A model generated the notes under the pieces. It had not been told where the DNA came from. It saw nothing but the letters and a program-made list of their open reading frames with translations, and did no database searches. The translations under genes were made by a program, and so were the position numbers. Of a stretch of 64,000 nucleotides of DNA, positions 12,051 through 23,528 are shown piece after piece (position 1 is the first letter of the stretch; every line of letters starts with the position of its first letter). Origin of the DNA: Setophaga petechia (Eukaryota; Chordata; Aves; Passeriformes; Parulidae); the NCBI GenBank assembly GCA_024362935.1, contig JANCRA010000001.1, positions 56,551,930 through 56,615,929 of the forward strand, given 5' to 3'.

Positions 12051-12830
12051 TCACAGAACCACAGAATGGATCAGGCTGGGAGGCATCACAATCAGCCATC
12101 TGCTCCAGCAGGGTCACCCCAGAGCACATGGCACAGGATTGTGTCCAGACTGTTCTTGAACAAGTGACTCCATGCCTTCTCTGGGCTATCTGTGCAGTGT
12201 GTGGTCCTTCCTCATATGCAGGTGGAGCTTCCTGGGCATCAGGAAGAGCCCAGGAAACCTCCTCTGATGCCTCCCTGCAGGCACTGACAGACATTCATGA
12301 GGGTCCCTCTCATTTATCTCCTCTCAAGGCTGAGCAGACCCACCTCCCTCAGCCTTTCCTCACAAGAGAGATTCCCCAGGAGTTTAAGCACATTTCTTGT
12401 CACCTGCTGGACCCAATCCAAGAGCTCTATGTCTCTCTTGTCCTGAGGAGCACAGAACTGGGCACAGCACTCCAGATGTGCCTCACTAGGGCTGAGCCGA
12501 GGGGCAGGATCACCTCCCTCAGTCTGCTGGCAATGCTTCTCCTAATGTTCCCCAGGACACCATTGTCCTTCTTGGGCACAAGGACTCACTTCTGGCTCAT
12601 GGAAAGCCTGTTGTCCACCAGGACCCCCAGGTCCTTCTCCACAGAGCTGCTTCTCAAGAGGTTGGCCCCCAGCCTGTGCTGATGCCTGGGCTTATTCCCT
12701 CCCAGGTGCAGGACACTGAATCTGAATTTCAGACAATTCTTCTCCACCCATCTGTCCATCCTGTCAAGAGCCTTCTGATCACCAAATCTAGCCCTTAACC
12801 CAGCCCCACCACGTTCACCACCAAACCAAA
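12051..12830 (-). mobile_element. CR1 LINE, 5'-truncated, 3' end of ORF2
   Basis: The low-coordinate edge reads TCACAGAACCACAGAATGG, the reverse complement of the CR1 3' repeat tail, so the element runs minus with its 3' end near 12051. Upstream on that strand, the frame at 12586-12720 shows the avian CR1 ORF2 block 'LHLG' then 'EKDLGVLVD' and 'LSMSQ'. Further toward the 3' end are degraded versions of the 'ILPL-SALV' and 'VTLLEQ' segments, broken by stops and frameshifts. The copy is truncated at its 5' end, as usual for CR1, and is not able to move. The 184-codon plus-strand frame at 12128-12682 is antisense to it. Divergence is moderate: clearly avian, much younger than the copies at 4.3 kb and 59-60 kb. 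Confidence 0.88.
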
Positions 12831-15800
12831 TCCCCAAGTGCAGCGTAAGTAACGCAAAACAAAAGCAAGAGGGTGGCTTGAGAGCAGTATCACTGAAAAC
12901 TTTTGAAAATGAGATAATAGAAAGGCAATATACAGTGAGACAATATTGACAGCAATAGATGTTCCAATTTACCAATAGATTTAAGTGCCTTAATACAACC
13001 TTCTATTTAGAAAGATCTGCAGCATGTATCTATGACTTAAGAATTTTTTTTTACTCATTTGATTTTTGTGATTCTAATATCCATATATTCATGTACATAT
13101 GTGTTTTTATATATATATGACCTATACCTATTTATACATATATTTATGTAAACATTTATATACAGAATACAGGTATTTATTACAATATATGGAATCCAAT
13201 ATCCCTCCCTGCTTAGAACTCATTAACTTGTGCCTTTTTCCCTCAAAGACTGAAACAACTTGCTTACACATTTACCTAATTTAATGCTCCACTAAACATT
13301 TCTGAGTCTTTGCAAAATTTTATTCCTTTTAAACATCTTTTGTTTTATGGCTTCTACTCTCTTAAATATTATTATATTACAAATAATATTCACTGGTTTG
13401 GCTTATTCTATTTCTGTTTTTTAATGTGGCAGGTTATTTGAAAAGCATTCTGATTTCTGATAGCCAGCAAAAAATTTATATGTGCTTTGCAAATATATTG
13501 AACCCCTACCTCAAAAAATGAAGCGTACAGTGTGTTTCATTATTCCATGTTCAGTATAATGTTGGGAGGTATCAGTCTATCACCCTGAAGAGCTTGCAGT
13601 TTTCATTGTCATACATGGCTAAAACTTTTAAACATTTTATGGGAGTCTATGTCACATTTTCAAAATCCAACTATGAGTATTGGAACCTAATTATATTTGA
13701 TTTCAATAGATGTTAGGCTTCTTTATGCCCTTTAAAATTAGGACACTGGATACTTCTGAAAATTTTATTTCATGATCATTCTTGTTATTTCTACTGCCTA
13801 ATAATTAAGACAATTAGATTTTTTTCCTGCATTCCTGTCATTAGCATGCATTTGACATACACAACTGATTATTGGAAACTGGACTGCTTTACATTTCTGA
13901 ATTAACACCACATCATCAAAAGCAGAATGTTCCTGATGAAAGCTAAGAGCAAGATTTGAGGTAGAGCAAATTGATAACATAGGTCCTGGTCACTGCATGG
14001 TAAAATTCACAATGCTCCGTGAACAATGTAGCCACAAAATTGTGAGAATGTCAGCACAGTGTTCAATGTGTTACAAAGTTTTTACTTTCTTTTATACTAG
14101 GTTACAGATTTGGGGTTTTCAAGATGAGGGTGTAAAAAAATTTGCATAGGAAATAGCAACCACAGCTCAAGATAAATCTTATAATCATCATAATTTATGT
14201 TGTTAGATTACCTTTGCCATAGGTCCTCCAAGGAACACCTTTCTAGAGGTCTATTTCTTTAAAAATCCTGTAATGCAGAAAAAGTAAAACATATGCAGTA
14301 ATGATTTAGCTGAGATGCTACGCTGTGTCTACAACGGAGTCCTTCTCTGACCTTGCCAAGTTTACAGACTGTGCCAATAACAGAGCTGGGATTTGAAAAC
14401 TGACTGATTAAAATTTTGCTCACTAGGATAAAACACTTGAAATGAATCATCTAATTTTCCAGCATGTCCTCAGGTTGCTGCAGGCACAATAAATTACATT
14501 CATATAATGGCAAACTAGTATTAAAAAATTGAGGTAATACGTTTAATATATGTTGTTACACTGTATCGTGTTTTTAAAACTCTAGATTACCTTAAATTTT
14601 GATATTCACAAAGAATGAAATACATGACCATTATTTTTAGGGTGACATTTCAGAATCATCAGACTGATCCAAAATACATAGAACTACACTGAAGTCTTTC
14701 TCCTGACTCAGTAGACCCCAGAAAAACACATATCTGCACATTTCTGATTAACATCAAGTGCTGTGCCTGGTATCTCCACAAAGAGCAGACTTGCAGAGAT
14801 GCCGAATGCTCTGGGTATGACCTTGCACTCCTGTGAAATGAGCAGAATATAAATAGAAAACAGCAACAAGCAGTCACAATGTAAAATAATCAGCAGAGGT
14901 AGTAATGGATGTAATGGCTGCCAATGCCTTCTGTACCATGGCAAAAATGCCATCTATCACATGGCAGCTTTGCAAGGGGTTCCAAAGGGCTGAGGTTCCC
15001 CTAAGAGGCAAATCTTTGGATTTTCCATCATCTGGTGGAGAGATGTAGGCTCCTCCTCCAGAGGGAGATTAAGAGCATCCTCTTCCTGTTTCCTTCTCAA
15101 GGAGCCAACATTGGCAGTGTTGTTTAGGTGAAGACTCATAAAATATAAATTAAATTCTTTCACATTACTAAAATTATTTTTTTTATTCCATCTATTTGTA
15201 CTGCATCCGTTACTGTAGTTCCCAAAAGTTTCAGAGCAAAATATGGTTGATGCTCTATAAAGACATCCAAAAACCCCACAGTATCTCCTCACACTTGTCT
15301 TCTTTTTTTGTTCATTTGATGCCATGAGTAACTCCCACAATTACTGAAAGGTACAGGAGTTACATTTTGCACTCTGTGCATTAATTGGATTTGAGAGCAC
15401 TTGAACACATATAGATGTCAGAATGCCAGCTATCAGGCAAATTGGGGAAATGCCAAACCTAAAAGAAAACTGTAAAAATGAGATCATTGCAGCAGTTCTC
15501 AGCATGCTTAAAATTTATAATAGGCTTTTGAACTGGATTTGAAAGCATATGGACAGTCTTAAAAGGAGCACCAAAATTTTTTAACTCCTGAAAGGCAACC
15601 TGCACTCTTCAGAATATCCTACCATTCTGCTGCACTGGGAACCTGGTACCTACGAGGTAAGGCAGATTTCTGTACCATGAAATACTGATATTCCATTCTT
15701 TTTTTTTATTGCAAATTGCATTACCATATCAAGGATTCAATGTATTCCCAAAGTAATACAAAAGTGTTAGCAAGTTAAAACTGCCCTGCTGCAGGGCTAC

Positions 15801-16572
15801 AGCTGAAAACATTTCATTTTTCCTACTACAAATATTTGCCTTCAATTTTAAAAAATGAGAGCCATTGTTATTAACAGACAAACAACAAGTTAATCCTAAA
15901 GAGCCATTTATCTCAGTAGTAATAAGGTACAAACAGATTATCTTTAAAAAATGCATTTAAAAATAAAAAAAAAAACCAACACTCCTCCATTGACTTTGCT
16001 ACATATAAGCTTTAATGTTTTATAAATGACTGCATAGGTGACAAATGAAAGAGGCTTCTCCAAAAAATAATCAAAGGTAGACTATAATCTCCCTGAAACA
16101 AAACTCTAATATTCATGTAAGTTAATAAATTTATAGACCAATGATGAGATGCTACTACATTTTAAAGAATGTTTCTTTATTCCTTTGTAGCCCTGAATAA
16201 TAGATTTGCTCTAACAGTAATATAATATCCTACAACTAAAGAAAAAAAAATGCAATTTAAAAAGGAATTCAATCCATGTAATATTTTTTTCCTTCTAAAC
16301 TAAAAGAAAAATACATTAATCAAAGTTCAGATTTGGTATTGAACACATTGAACAATTACATGGAAAAAGATGTTTGCTTTTCACATAGGGTTCATTCACT
16401 TTAAGTTTACTTATTCAGGAAAACACTTAAGCACATGCTTGACTTTAAACACATGCTTTGGGCCCAGTGAAGCAAATGGGATTTAATCACATTCCAAATA
16501 ATGATGGATATAAAGCCAAAAGATATTAACATGAATGGTTTTTGGATTCAGGCTCAGCATTTTTCAAGTCTT

Positions 16573-16640
16573 AAATATACACATACAGACGTGTACATAC
16601 ACATATACATACACCCACACACAGACACATACACAGAAAG
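16573..16640. repeat. CA/TACA-rich simple sequence
   Basis: Imperfect ACACATACA-type repeat seen directly, too interrupted to be a clean microsatellite. Confidence 0.7.
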
Positions 16641-17708
16641 ATCTGTCTCCAAACTAAGCCAAAACGTGCAGAACCAGAATTCAAAAGATTATTTTCTAAG
16701 ATATTAATATCAGAGTTAAACTGAAAACAGAAGTTTTTTAGTACAGGTTACTTTATCTTACTGGCTCCTTAAATCACGACTATATTTACTCTAAAGTCTG
16801 AGCATCTCCTAGCTGGAATCTTCCTTTTATACTCTCATACCCCAGGTTTTGATCTCACAGAAAAGAAATGGTTTGGCTCTAACCAAAAATCCCGTTTACA
16901 TAGCTTTTTTTCTGTCATGCTTTGATTCCAGGAACAAGAATCAATTCCTCTTCTAAAGAGATGAGTCTCCTGATAAGAGATTCATGTTGGCAAAAACACA
17001 GACCTTACATCACAGATCACTTAATAGGCTTTTTCAAATGAGGTACAAAATTAAGTCATCCAATCTTTATAATTCGTTTACTATAATAATTAATTATTCA
17101 ATCACTTATTGGGTTAACAATGAATCATTATTTTGCTGATAAATCAAAAGATTTCTTCTAGTTTTATCTCCCAAATGAAGAAAAAATTCATATTCAGATG
17201 GAATTGCTAAAATAGGGGTTGGGTGAAGCTTCATTGAGAATATAGTGCACATGAACACTCTTTTTTGGAGCACATTTAACAGGCAGCTAAGCTCTCTAAA
17301 AACCTGATAATAACTAAAGTGTAAGACATTCCCCCTGGACATTGGACATTGGGCAAACCTGCCCAGCAGTAAGACTATATCTTTGAGGAGACTTCTCCTG
17401 TGGGCTGAAGATCATGACCTCAGTATCACTTGATGAAGATCTACAGATGAGTGGAGAGAGGCAGCCAAACAGTCAGAAAAGTCAGGGGAACAGCAAGAGA
17501 AATACTTAGATCCAACTACCAGGTCATCTCTGCTACTTGGAAATCAGAATGAAACACAGAAAACAAACTGCTATCTCTTTTATTCCTGTTGTGCTTGAGG
17601 AAACATTTCGCTACCTCTTCAGCCAACAAAGTGGCATCTAACAAATACTCCTTAATACCACTGATTTCTCCCCAAAGCAAGAAAGAAAAATAGGATATCA
17701 AAAACCAC

Positions 17709-17815
17709 AAAAAAAAAAAAAAAAAAAAAACTAAAAAAACTAAACAAAACCACAAAAATAAACAAAACAAAGCAAAAACACCAAGAAGAACCACAAACAA
17801 ACAAACCCTCCTTCA
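17709..17815. repeat. A22 run and A-rich low-complexity tract
   Basis: An uninterrupted run of 22 A is followed by about 85 bp of A-rich sequence with regular single C interruptions. The hydrophobic, phenylalanine-rich minus frame at 17516-17800 arises from this composition. It could be the old tail of a retroposed sequence, but I recognise no body next to it. Confidence 0.75.
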
Positions 17816-18077
17816 AACCAAATACTTTCTAATTGTTAAAAAAACTTTACAGCTGATTAGAAGAACCTGATTTAACCAAATACTTATAAAAATAACTGGA
17901 GAAGGTTCTGTGCCTTGATATTATGTAACACATTGGTGTAATGGTTTCCTGCACAGCTAAATCAGGATATAAATCTCCAGTGCCACGAGGAGCCCACTTC
18001 ACCAAAGCCTGTCAGGGTTGGATATGGAAGCTCTGTGTAGAAGAGCACCTTCACTGAGTCTGCAGGGTGTTGGGGTG

Positions 18078-18098
18078 TGACTCAGCACATATAAAAAG
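18078..18098 (+). promoter_or_regulatory. Candidate TATA promoter with adjacent Maf/AP-1-type site
   Basis: TGACTCAGCA (18078-18087) matches the NF-E2/Maf recognition type, and TATAAAAAG (18090-18098) follows two bases later. A transcript would start near 18121-18130. No coding exon follows on the plus strand. This is a motif match only and may be chance in AT-rich DNA. Confidence 0.15.
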
Positions 18099-18260
18099 AC
18101 TGCATCCATGCCAGGACTACACACAAGAGAATTGTTTTTCTTACCTTTGGTAGAAGACTCCCATGTCCAAGAAACAGGATGTTCAGGCTCTGTCTAAAAC
18201 CCCTTTCTACGCTGCTGTTTGCAAGAGAGAGCAGCAGGGTGCCAGTTTTATTCTAACAGC

Positions 18261-21260
18261 CTGAGAATGAAATGCATCAAAAGTAATGCAATGAAGTCTG
18301 TCTGATTTCTTTCCCATGTTTCCACAGTATCAAAAGATGAACTTGTCCCACTAATCTCCCTCTATCTGAAGCCCAGATGAAAAGGTGATCCTGGAATATA
18401 TACTAATTTCAGTAAGCTCTGCAACAGGATGACTTACATTTCCAACATCATACAAACTGAAGTGAATCATTCCTCTTATTTGCAAAGCTGCTAACTTCCA
18501 AGGGTGGCTTAGAAAAGATGTAAGGAAAACATAGCTGAAAGGCATCCAAAGTACATCTACACCATACATGGAAAAGATACCAAGATGTCCAAGCTGGTAA
18601 ATTCATGTATCACACAAACAACAATAATTTCCATGCTTGGATTCAGGAGCTGTGAAACTCTCAGTGCTGGAAAGCAGCTATGCTTCTCTAAGGACTGAGG
18701 TGAAGATGGTTCCTGGGGATGTGAGAGACTTTTCTGCTTACTTTTAATATATTTGATAACTCCTAATACAGAAGAGTCATAAAACTTAAAATTGTAATGG
18801 GTGTGCTGTTAAGATCACCATTATAAATCCTTTTTTTGGCAGAGAGAAAAGGTTGGGCTTGAGAAAGGCACAAGAATGAAGACGAAGGACAACATTTCAG
18901 ATACAAATTAGAATCTGTCTACACAGCTATATGAACACCAGTACAATGACTAGAGTTTTGGAATCCATAACAAAATGGTGTTGAAATTTTAGTTAATGTT
19001 TGGATGACTGATTTCTCCATTTCTATTAGATCTTGCATCTGACTTGCTGTTTGATTTGATAATTGTTTTGCTTTATTCTTTATGTTACCATAACCTAAAG
19101 AATGGTAAGTTTTTAAAATAATTTTCATGAATATGTACATATTATTCCATAACACTACCCATTACTCCAATATTTAACTTTATTGATAAAACTTTCTTAG
19201 CTTAAGCACTTTTACAATAGCAGAATCCAAGTGTCTTTTTTCATACAAACATATAATCTGCTATTAGAAAAGGCAATGGAAGATTTTACCTAACTCTTCC
19301 ATTTTCCACTTACATCTCAAGTATTACAGGGATTAGTAGAGGAGCTGGACACACTGCCCACAGCCAGCTTAAGATACTCAAACTGACAAGCATTGAAACC
19401 TAAAGGAAGGTTTGCACCTGGAGAAGCAGTTATCACCTATATCTTTCCCAGAGAGAAGAATTTATATACTTTCCCCAAACATAGCATTTTACAACTTGTC
19501 CAACTAAAAAACATACTATTTTCTTTATTTCAGATTGGTTTTTTTCCAGATTATTTTATGGAGGAGGATTACTACACAAATTCTGAATGTTTTATTGAAA
19601 TATATCTAAATTTGCTTCAAAGAGTTCCAGTCTTACTGAAATAAAATGTTTTCATGAATATTTTCAATATTCCCGGAGTGAAAGTTTCTGCAATCTTTTT
19701 ATTAAGTCTCTAGGTTTTATTTTGATTCATGATCACTGGAGAGACATTTTTTATTTTGAATTTTTTACCAGCTTAAAAATAGCTAAATAATGTTTCTTAT
19801 TATTAAATATTAAAATATTACCATCACAATTTCATATCTTTAGAGATTTCAGGAAGAGAACTGTATAAATACCATTTTACTTTTCATCACCATGAATTCC
19901 CCACCTACTGACAAAAACCTCAGCTTATCAAGATGTTCTTTTTCCCTCAAAGCAGATTTTTCAAGCTTGCATTTTAAGTGTGAATTTAACCTTGAAAGAG
20001 TAAGGTCCAAGGAAAGTATTTACAAGGGTTCATAGGCTATCCCTAACCAGCATTGCTAATATTTTGCAGTGGGTTATGACATTTTATTTACATTGCTTTC
20101 ATTTCAGATCCAGTACTCTCAATGCACACTTCAGATATGAAGAGGCAGTACTTACCCAAGAAAAGGCTGCAATAAAAAAACAACAACAACAACAAAAAAC
20201 AAATACAACACTAAGATCTTTTATTTTTTATAACACCCATACAAAATAAGATTTTCTTTGTTTTCATGCAAATTTATTGAGAATTCATACCAGTTATCCT
20301 TGGCTGGTGACCTTGACCAAAATTTTACTAGTATTGCCTCCCCTCTCTCTCGCTCAACCAGTTTGGAAACAACAGACTGCAGTGGCCTTTTCAACTCTTT
20401 TAGCTGTATTTTTGTAACAGCAGAGAACATGGAGTATTTGAGCTCTGTTAGGATGAAAAGTGGAACATATTGTGCATGCCTTGAAAATTGGATACCTAGT
20501 GTCTTCTAGTTGAGCTGTTGTAAGGATAATCAGGGAACTTGCACCCAGAATCTCTTAATTACATGGATATCTCCTCTGTTTGCTAGGCACAGCAGATTAC
20601 TGGGAGAGAGAGAAATGGCAAGTGCTCATATTGCTGGGAAAGAAAATAATTCAACAACAGCATTTTATTTAACTCAACGTCCCTAAAGTGTTTTAAATGA
20701 AGCCAGTCATTAAGGTCTTATAATTAAAGCCTTGCACAATTATAAAATAATTAGGGCCTGATCTTGTAACATTTTCTCTCTGGAGAGCACACACATCAGA
20801 TTCCCTTGGAATACTTGTAGAGTAAGCACAGTTGCTGCTAGGATGGATGTATCTGAACTAGCTTTAACCAAACTAGCCTGAGTGCTGTGCAGCAGTAACA
20901 GAGCAAAGCTCAGAAAATACTGCCTTTTTAATTACTTTTAGGTCTATTCAAACATGTTTTTGTAGTCCACACTGCACTCTGTCACTGCAGCTACTCTGCC
21001 AGCACAAGCAGGAATAGACCATTTCAAACTGCGGTGCAGTTCTATATCACTCTGATGAGTAAATGCTATAGTAATAATTCTAAGCTTCTAATTTTCCCAA
21101 CTGCCTAAGGATGCCAGATACCAGCTCCCACACTATTAAAAAAACAAAAGTATTTTAATAAGAAGACCTATGTCCAACTAATCCTTAGGGCTTTACTTAC
21201 AAAAGCCAAGTCAGAATTAAGGAAGTGTAATTGAATTACACTTGCCAGCAGCTTTTCTTT
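18261..21260. other. Unique AT-rich DNA, no gene seen
   Basis: No gene or interspersed repeat is recognised. One short (CAA)n tract lies at about 20180-20195. Confidence 0.5.
20175..20200. repeat. (CAA)n short microsatellite with poly-A flanks
   Basis: Four to five CAA units between A runs, read directly. Confidence 0.75.
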
Positions 21261-21265
21261 GTTAC

Positions 21266-21840
21266 TGTGCTGGGTTTGGCTGGGGTAGAGTTAATTCTTC
21301 TCACACTAGTCAGAATAGGGAAGCAATTTGGCTTTTTTGCTGGAAACAGTGTTGATAACACAGGGATGTTTTTGTTATTGCTGACAGGGCTTACACAGAG
21401 CCAAGGCCTTTTCTGCCTCTCGTCCCACCCCAGCAGCAAGGGGAGTGGGGGGGCACAAGGTGCTGGGAGGGGACACAGCCAGGACAGCCAACCCTAAGTG
21501 CCCCGAGGGATATCCCATAACATATGGAGTCATGCTCAGCATGACTGGGGGAAGGAGAAGGAAGGTGGGGGACATTTGGAGCAGTGGTGTTTGTCTTCCC
21601 AAGTCACCATTACCCATGATGGGGCCCTGCTTTCCTGGGAGTGGCTGAATGCCTGCCTGCCCATGGGGAGTGGTGACTTCTTTTCTTGTTTTCCTTTGCT
21701 CATGAGTGTGGCTTTTGCTTTACCTAATGACCCATCTTCACCTCAGCCCACAGGTTTCCTCACTGTTGCTCTTTAGATGGTCTCTCTCACCCTGTTGTGA
21801 GGAGTGAGGGAGCCCCTGCAGGGTGCTGGGGTTAAACCCA
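21266..21840 (+). mobile_element. 5' LTR of the ERVL-like element
   Basis: Plus orientation is set by the TGTGCTGGG start and the GGGGTTAAACCCA end near 21831-21840. Expected landmarks are damaged: where related LTRs carry a TATA box after the GCTCAGCAT motif (about 21534-21542), this copy goes straight to GACTGGGGG, and the usual AATAAA or ATTAAA near 21725 is not intact. This LTR is probably transcriptionally dead. The exact 3' boundary is uncertain by some bases. Confidence 0.78.
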
Positions 21841-21854
21841 GCCGGGGAGGAACT

Positions 21855-22159
21855 CCTGAAGGGAGCTGAGCCCACCACTCTGCAGCAGATACACCTTGAG
21901 GCCTTTGTGGCTGTGCCTGAAGGGAGCTGAGCCCACCACTCTGCAGCAGATACACCTTGAGGCCTTTGTGGCTGTGCCTGAAGGGAGCTGAGCCCACCAC
22001 TCTGCAGCAGATACACCTTGAGGCCTTTGTGGCTGTGCCTGAAGGGAGCTGAGCCCACCACTCTGCAATAGATACACCTTGAAGCCTTTGTGGCTGTGCC
22101 TGAAGGGAGCTGAGCCCACCACTCTGCAGCAGATACACCTTGAGGCCTTTGTGGCTGTG
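21855..22159. repeat. 61-bp minisatellite, five copies
   Basis: Copies start at 21855, 21916, 21977, 22038 and 22099; a sixth starts at 22160 but diverges after CCTGAG. Each unit runs from CCTGAAGGGAGC to GTGGCTGTG. Copies 1, 2, 3 and 5 read identical. Copy 4 differs by three transitions (CAGCAG to CAATAG, and GAGGCC to GAAGCC). The repeat lies in the leader of the ERVL-like element, directly after its 5' LTR. Because 61 is not a multiple of three, each minus-strand frame cycles through all three phases and stays open, giving three overlapping frames of 107-121 codons with no coding meaning. Confidence 0.95.
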
Positions 22160-22197
22160 CCTGAGGTCATGCTGGGGCGCCTCAAAGCGTTTGCCAA

Positions 22198-22866
22198 TGT
22201 CTTGGTTTGGAAAGACAGGAGTCTGCTAAGGAAGGCAGGATCCTCTTCTGAAATGGAGAATGTAAACCCTCCCCATGCCTCCGAATTGCTATAAATTTTA
22301 AATTAAGGGGCTCTCAGGCAAAAGTATGGGAGCAGGAAATAACAGTTCTTTAACAGGAAAAAGGAAAAAAATAAAAGGATAAAATAAACAATGCAGTACA
22401 CTTGAACACGAACAGAGTCAGAACCCAACCTGACACCCTGTGGATCAGGGTGTATGGTAGCAGTCCAATTGGAAATGTGGTTGCAGTGCTCCTGGAGTAT
22501 CAGGTGTGATTCTGTTGGAGCAAGGGGGATCTGTAGAGAAGGATGTATTCTTCCTCTGAAGATCCAGTGGGAGAACAGACAGCTGCTGTTCCTCTGGGGA
22601 ATCCCATGGAGAAAGCCTTGCTGCTGGATTATATCTGGGTAGCAATGCTTGGCTTCTTCCCCTGGCCTGAGCATCTCACAATGGGATGTTATAGTTCTTA
22701 TCAGTCATGCAGTGACATTCAATAGTCTGTTATCAGCAGATGTCCCCTCCCAGGGAGGTGTGAATGTGATCACTCAAAGAGAGAGATAAAGCAAACTGCC
22801 CACTTGACGAAGGTAATCTGCCATACAGATGATAATTGAACACATCTTGCATTGCAATCTTCAACA
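22198..22866 (-). mobile_element. Solo ERV LTR, 669 bp, with perfect TSD GCCAA, nested in the ERVL-like element
   Basis: The unit begins TGTCTTGGTTTGG and ends TCTTCAACA, with GCCAA on both sides (22193-22197 and 22867-22871). Removing the LTR and one GCCAA rejoins the surrounding ERVL leader, so this insertion is younger than its host. It resembles a passerine ERV LTR family read on the minus strand: a GTTAAAG at about 22348-22354 (minus) sits where related copies carry AATAAAG, followed by a U5-like region to 22198. No internal retroviral sequence remains. Orientation is inferred from that comparison. Frames over it are not coding. Confidence 0.88.
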
Positions 22867-22871
22867 GCCAA

Positions 22872-23523
22872 GGATAAGCCCGTGGCACAGCAGGCACACC
22901 CCTGCAGGGCAGTAGCCATGGGAAGGCCTTGCCCACACAGGTATCTGTGAGACTGTGCCTCGTAGATAAGGCTCTACTTGGAGCAGGTACAGCCCTAAGG
23001 TGCTGCAGTCTGTGGATCAATCCAAGACCAAGCAGGAGCAAGGGGAAGAGCTCATTGCAATGCTGAACCTTATATGGTCCGAAGGGACCAGTGTGGAGAT
23101 AGTTGTGGAAATGCCTTAAAATTCTGATGGTTTCAGAATTCCATAGCAGGAGCTCCTTGTTTCTAGTCGGAGTAGGAGCAAGAGTAAGAGTTCATTGCAA
23201 TGTGAAAGCCTATAATTTAGCCCAACAGAACCAGGGATGGAGATTGTGATGGATTTATGCTAAAACTGCTGTATACCATTATTTGAGTTGTGTGTTATAG
23301 GATTTACTGCAGCAGGAACCTCTCCGGAGTGGAAAACCACAGTGGAGGTCAAGTGATACAAGAAGCAGTGCAGGTACAGCAGTGGCATGATCTGAGGTGG
23401 CTTTGGTGCCCAATAACTCCACTCAGTGTACCATCTCTCCTGTCCTGAGTGACCACCACACACAATTTTACACCTCTAATTCTCTCCCTTATTCTGTTGG
23501 ATGGCTGGGGTTAAGCCTCAACA
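22872..23523 (+). mobile_element. ERVL-like leader remainder and 3' LTR terminus
   Basis: This continues the host ERV after the nested LTR. It contains a diverged internal duplication: a GGAGCAAGggGAAGAGcTCATTGCAATG-type block near 23034-23061 recurs near 23171-23198, about 137 bp apart. Only about the last 50 bp (23470-23523) look like LTR end, so the 3' LTR is mostly deleted. No viral gene is recognisable. Confidence 0.55.
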
Positions 23524-23528
23524 GCTAC

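Larger units (their letters stand above)
12831..18060. other. Unique AT-rich DNA, no gene seen
   Basis: Contains a TA-rich stretch (13080-13180), a CA/TACA-rich stretch (16573-16640) and an A22 run (17709-17730) followed by A-rich sequence to about 17815. The longest frame (14957-15340, minus, 127 codons) has no recognised domain. I see no tRNA fold or mobile element. Confidence 0.5.
21266..23523 (+). mobile_element. Composite ERVL-like remnant, internally deleted, hosting a second LTR
   Basis: The left edge (TGTGCTGGGTTTGGC...) and a block through about 21840 match the LTR of a well-known avian ERVL-type family. The right edge at 23523 ends in GGTTAAGCCTCAACA, the 3' terminus of the same LTR type. 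Flanking bases are GTTAC (21261-21265) and GCTAC (23524-23528), four of five matching, consistent with an aged 5-bp TSD of one insertion. Between them lie leader-like sequence, the 61-bp tandem repeats and an inserted foreign LTR. Without that LTR and its duplication, about 1.6 kb remains, far short of a full provirus, so gag, pol and any env are gone. The element encodes nothing. Treating it as one element is an inference from the paired termini and flanks. Confidence 0.68.

Noticed and set aside
12128..12682. 184-codon plus-strand frame, the longest in the window
   Set aside because: It is antisense to the CR1 ORF2 remnant and has no independent coding signal.
14330..14400. ACAGAGCTGGGATTTGAAA, similar to part of a MIR-type SINE
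   Set aside because: The neighbouring blocks do not follow the MIR order or orientation, so the similarity may be chance.
14957..15340. 127-codon minus-strand frame
   Set aside because: No recognised domain, no splice context I trust, and ordinary non-coding composition.
17516..17800. Hydrophobic minus-strand frame resembling a membrane protein
   Set aside because: The phenylalanine and leucine come from the A22 run and A-rich tract read in reverse.
18146..18241. Possible minus-strand exon ending at the donor GGTAAG
   Set aside because: The frame is open for only about 35 codons and no conserved protein is recognisable.
21855..22159. Regular repeats resembling a CRISPR-like array
   Set aside because: The 61-bp units are contiguous with no unique spacers, and the setting is an avian retroelement.
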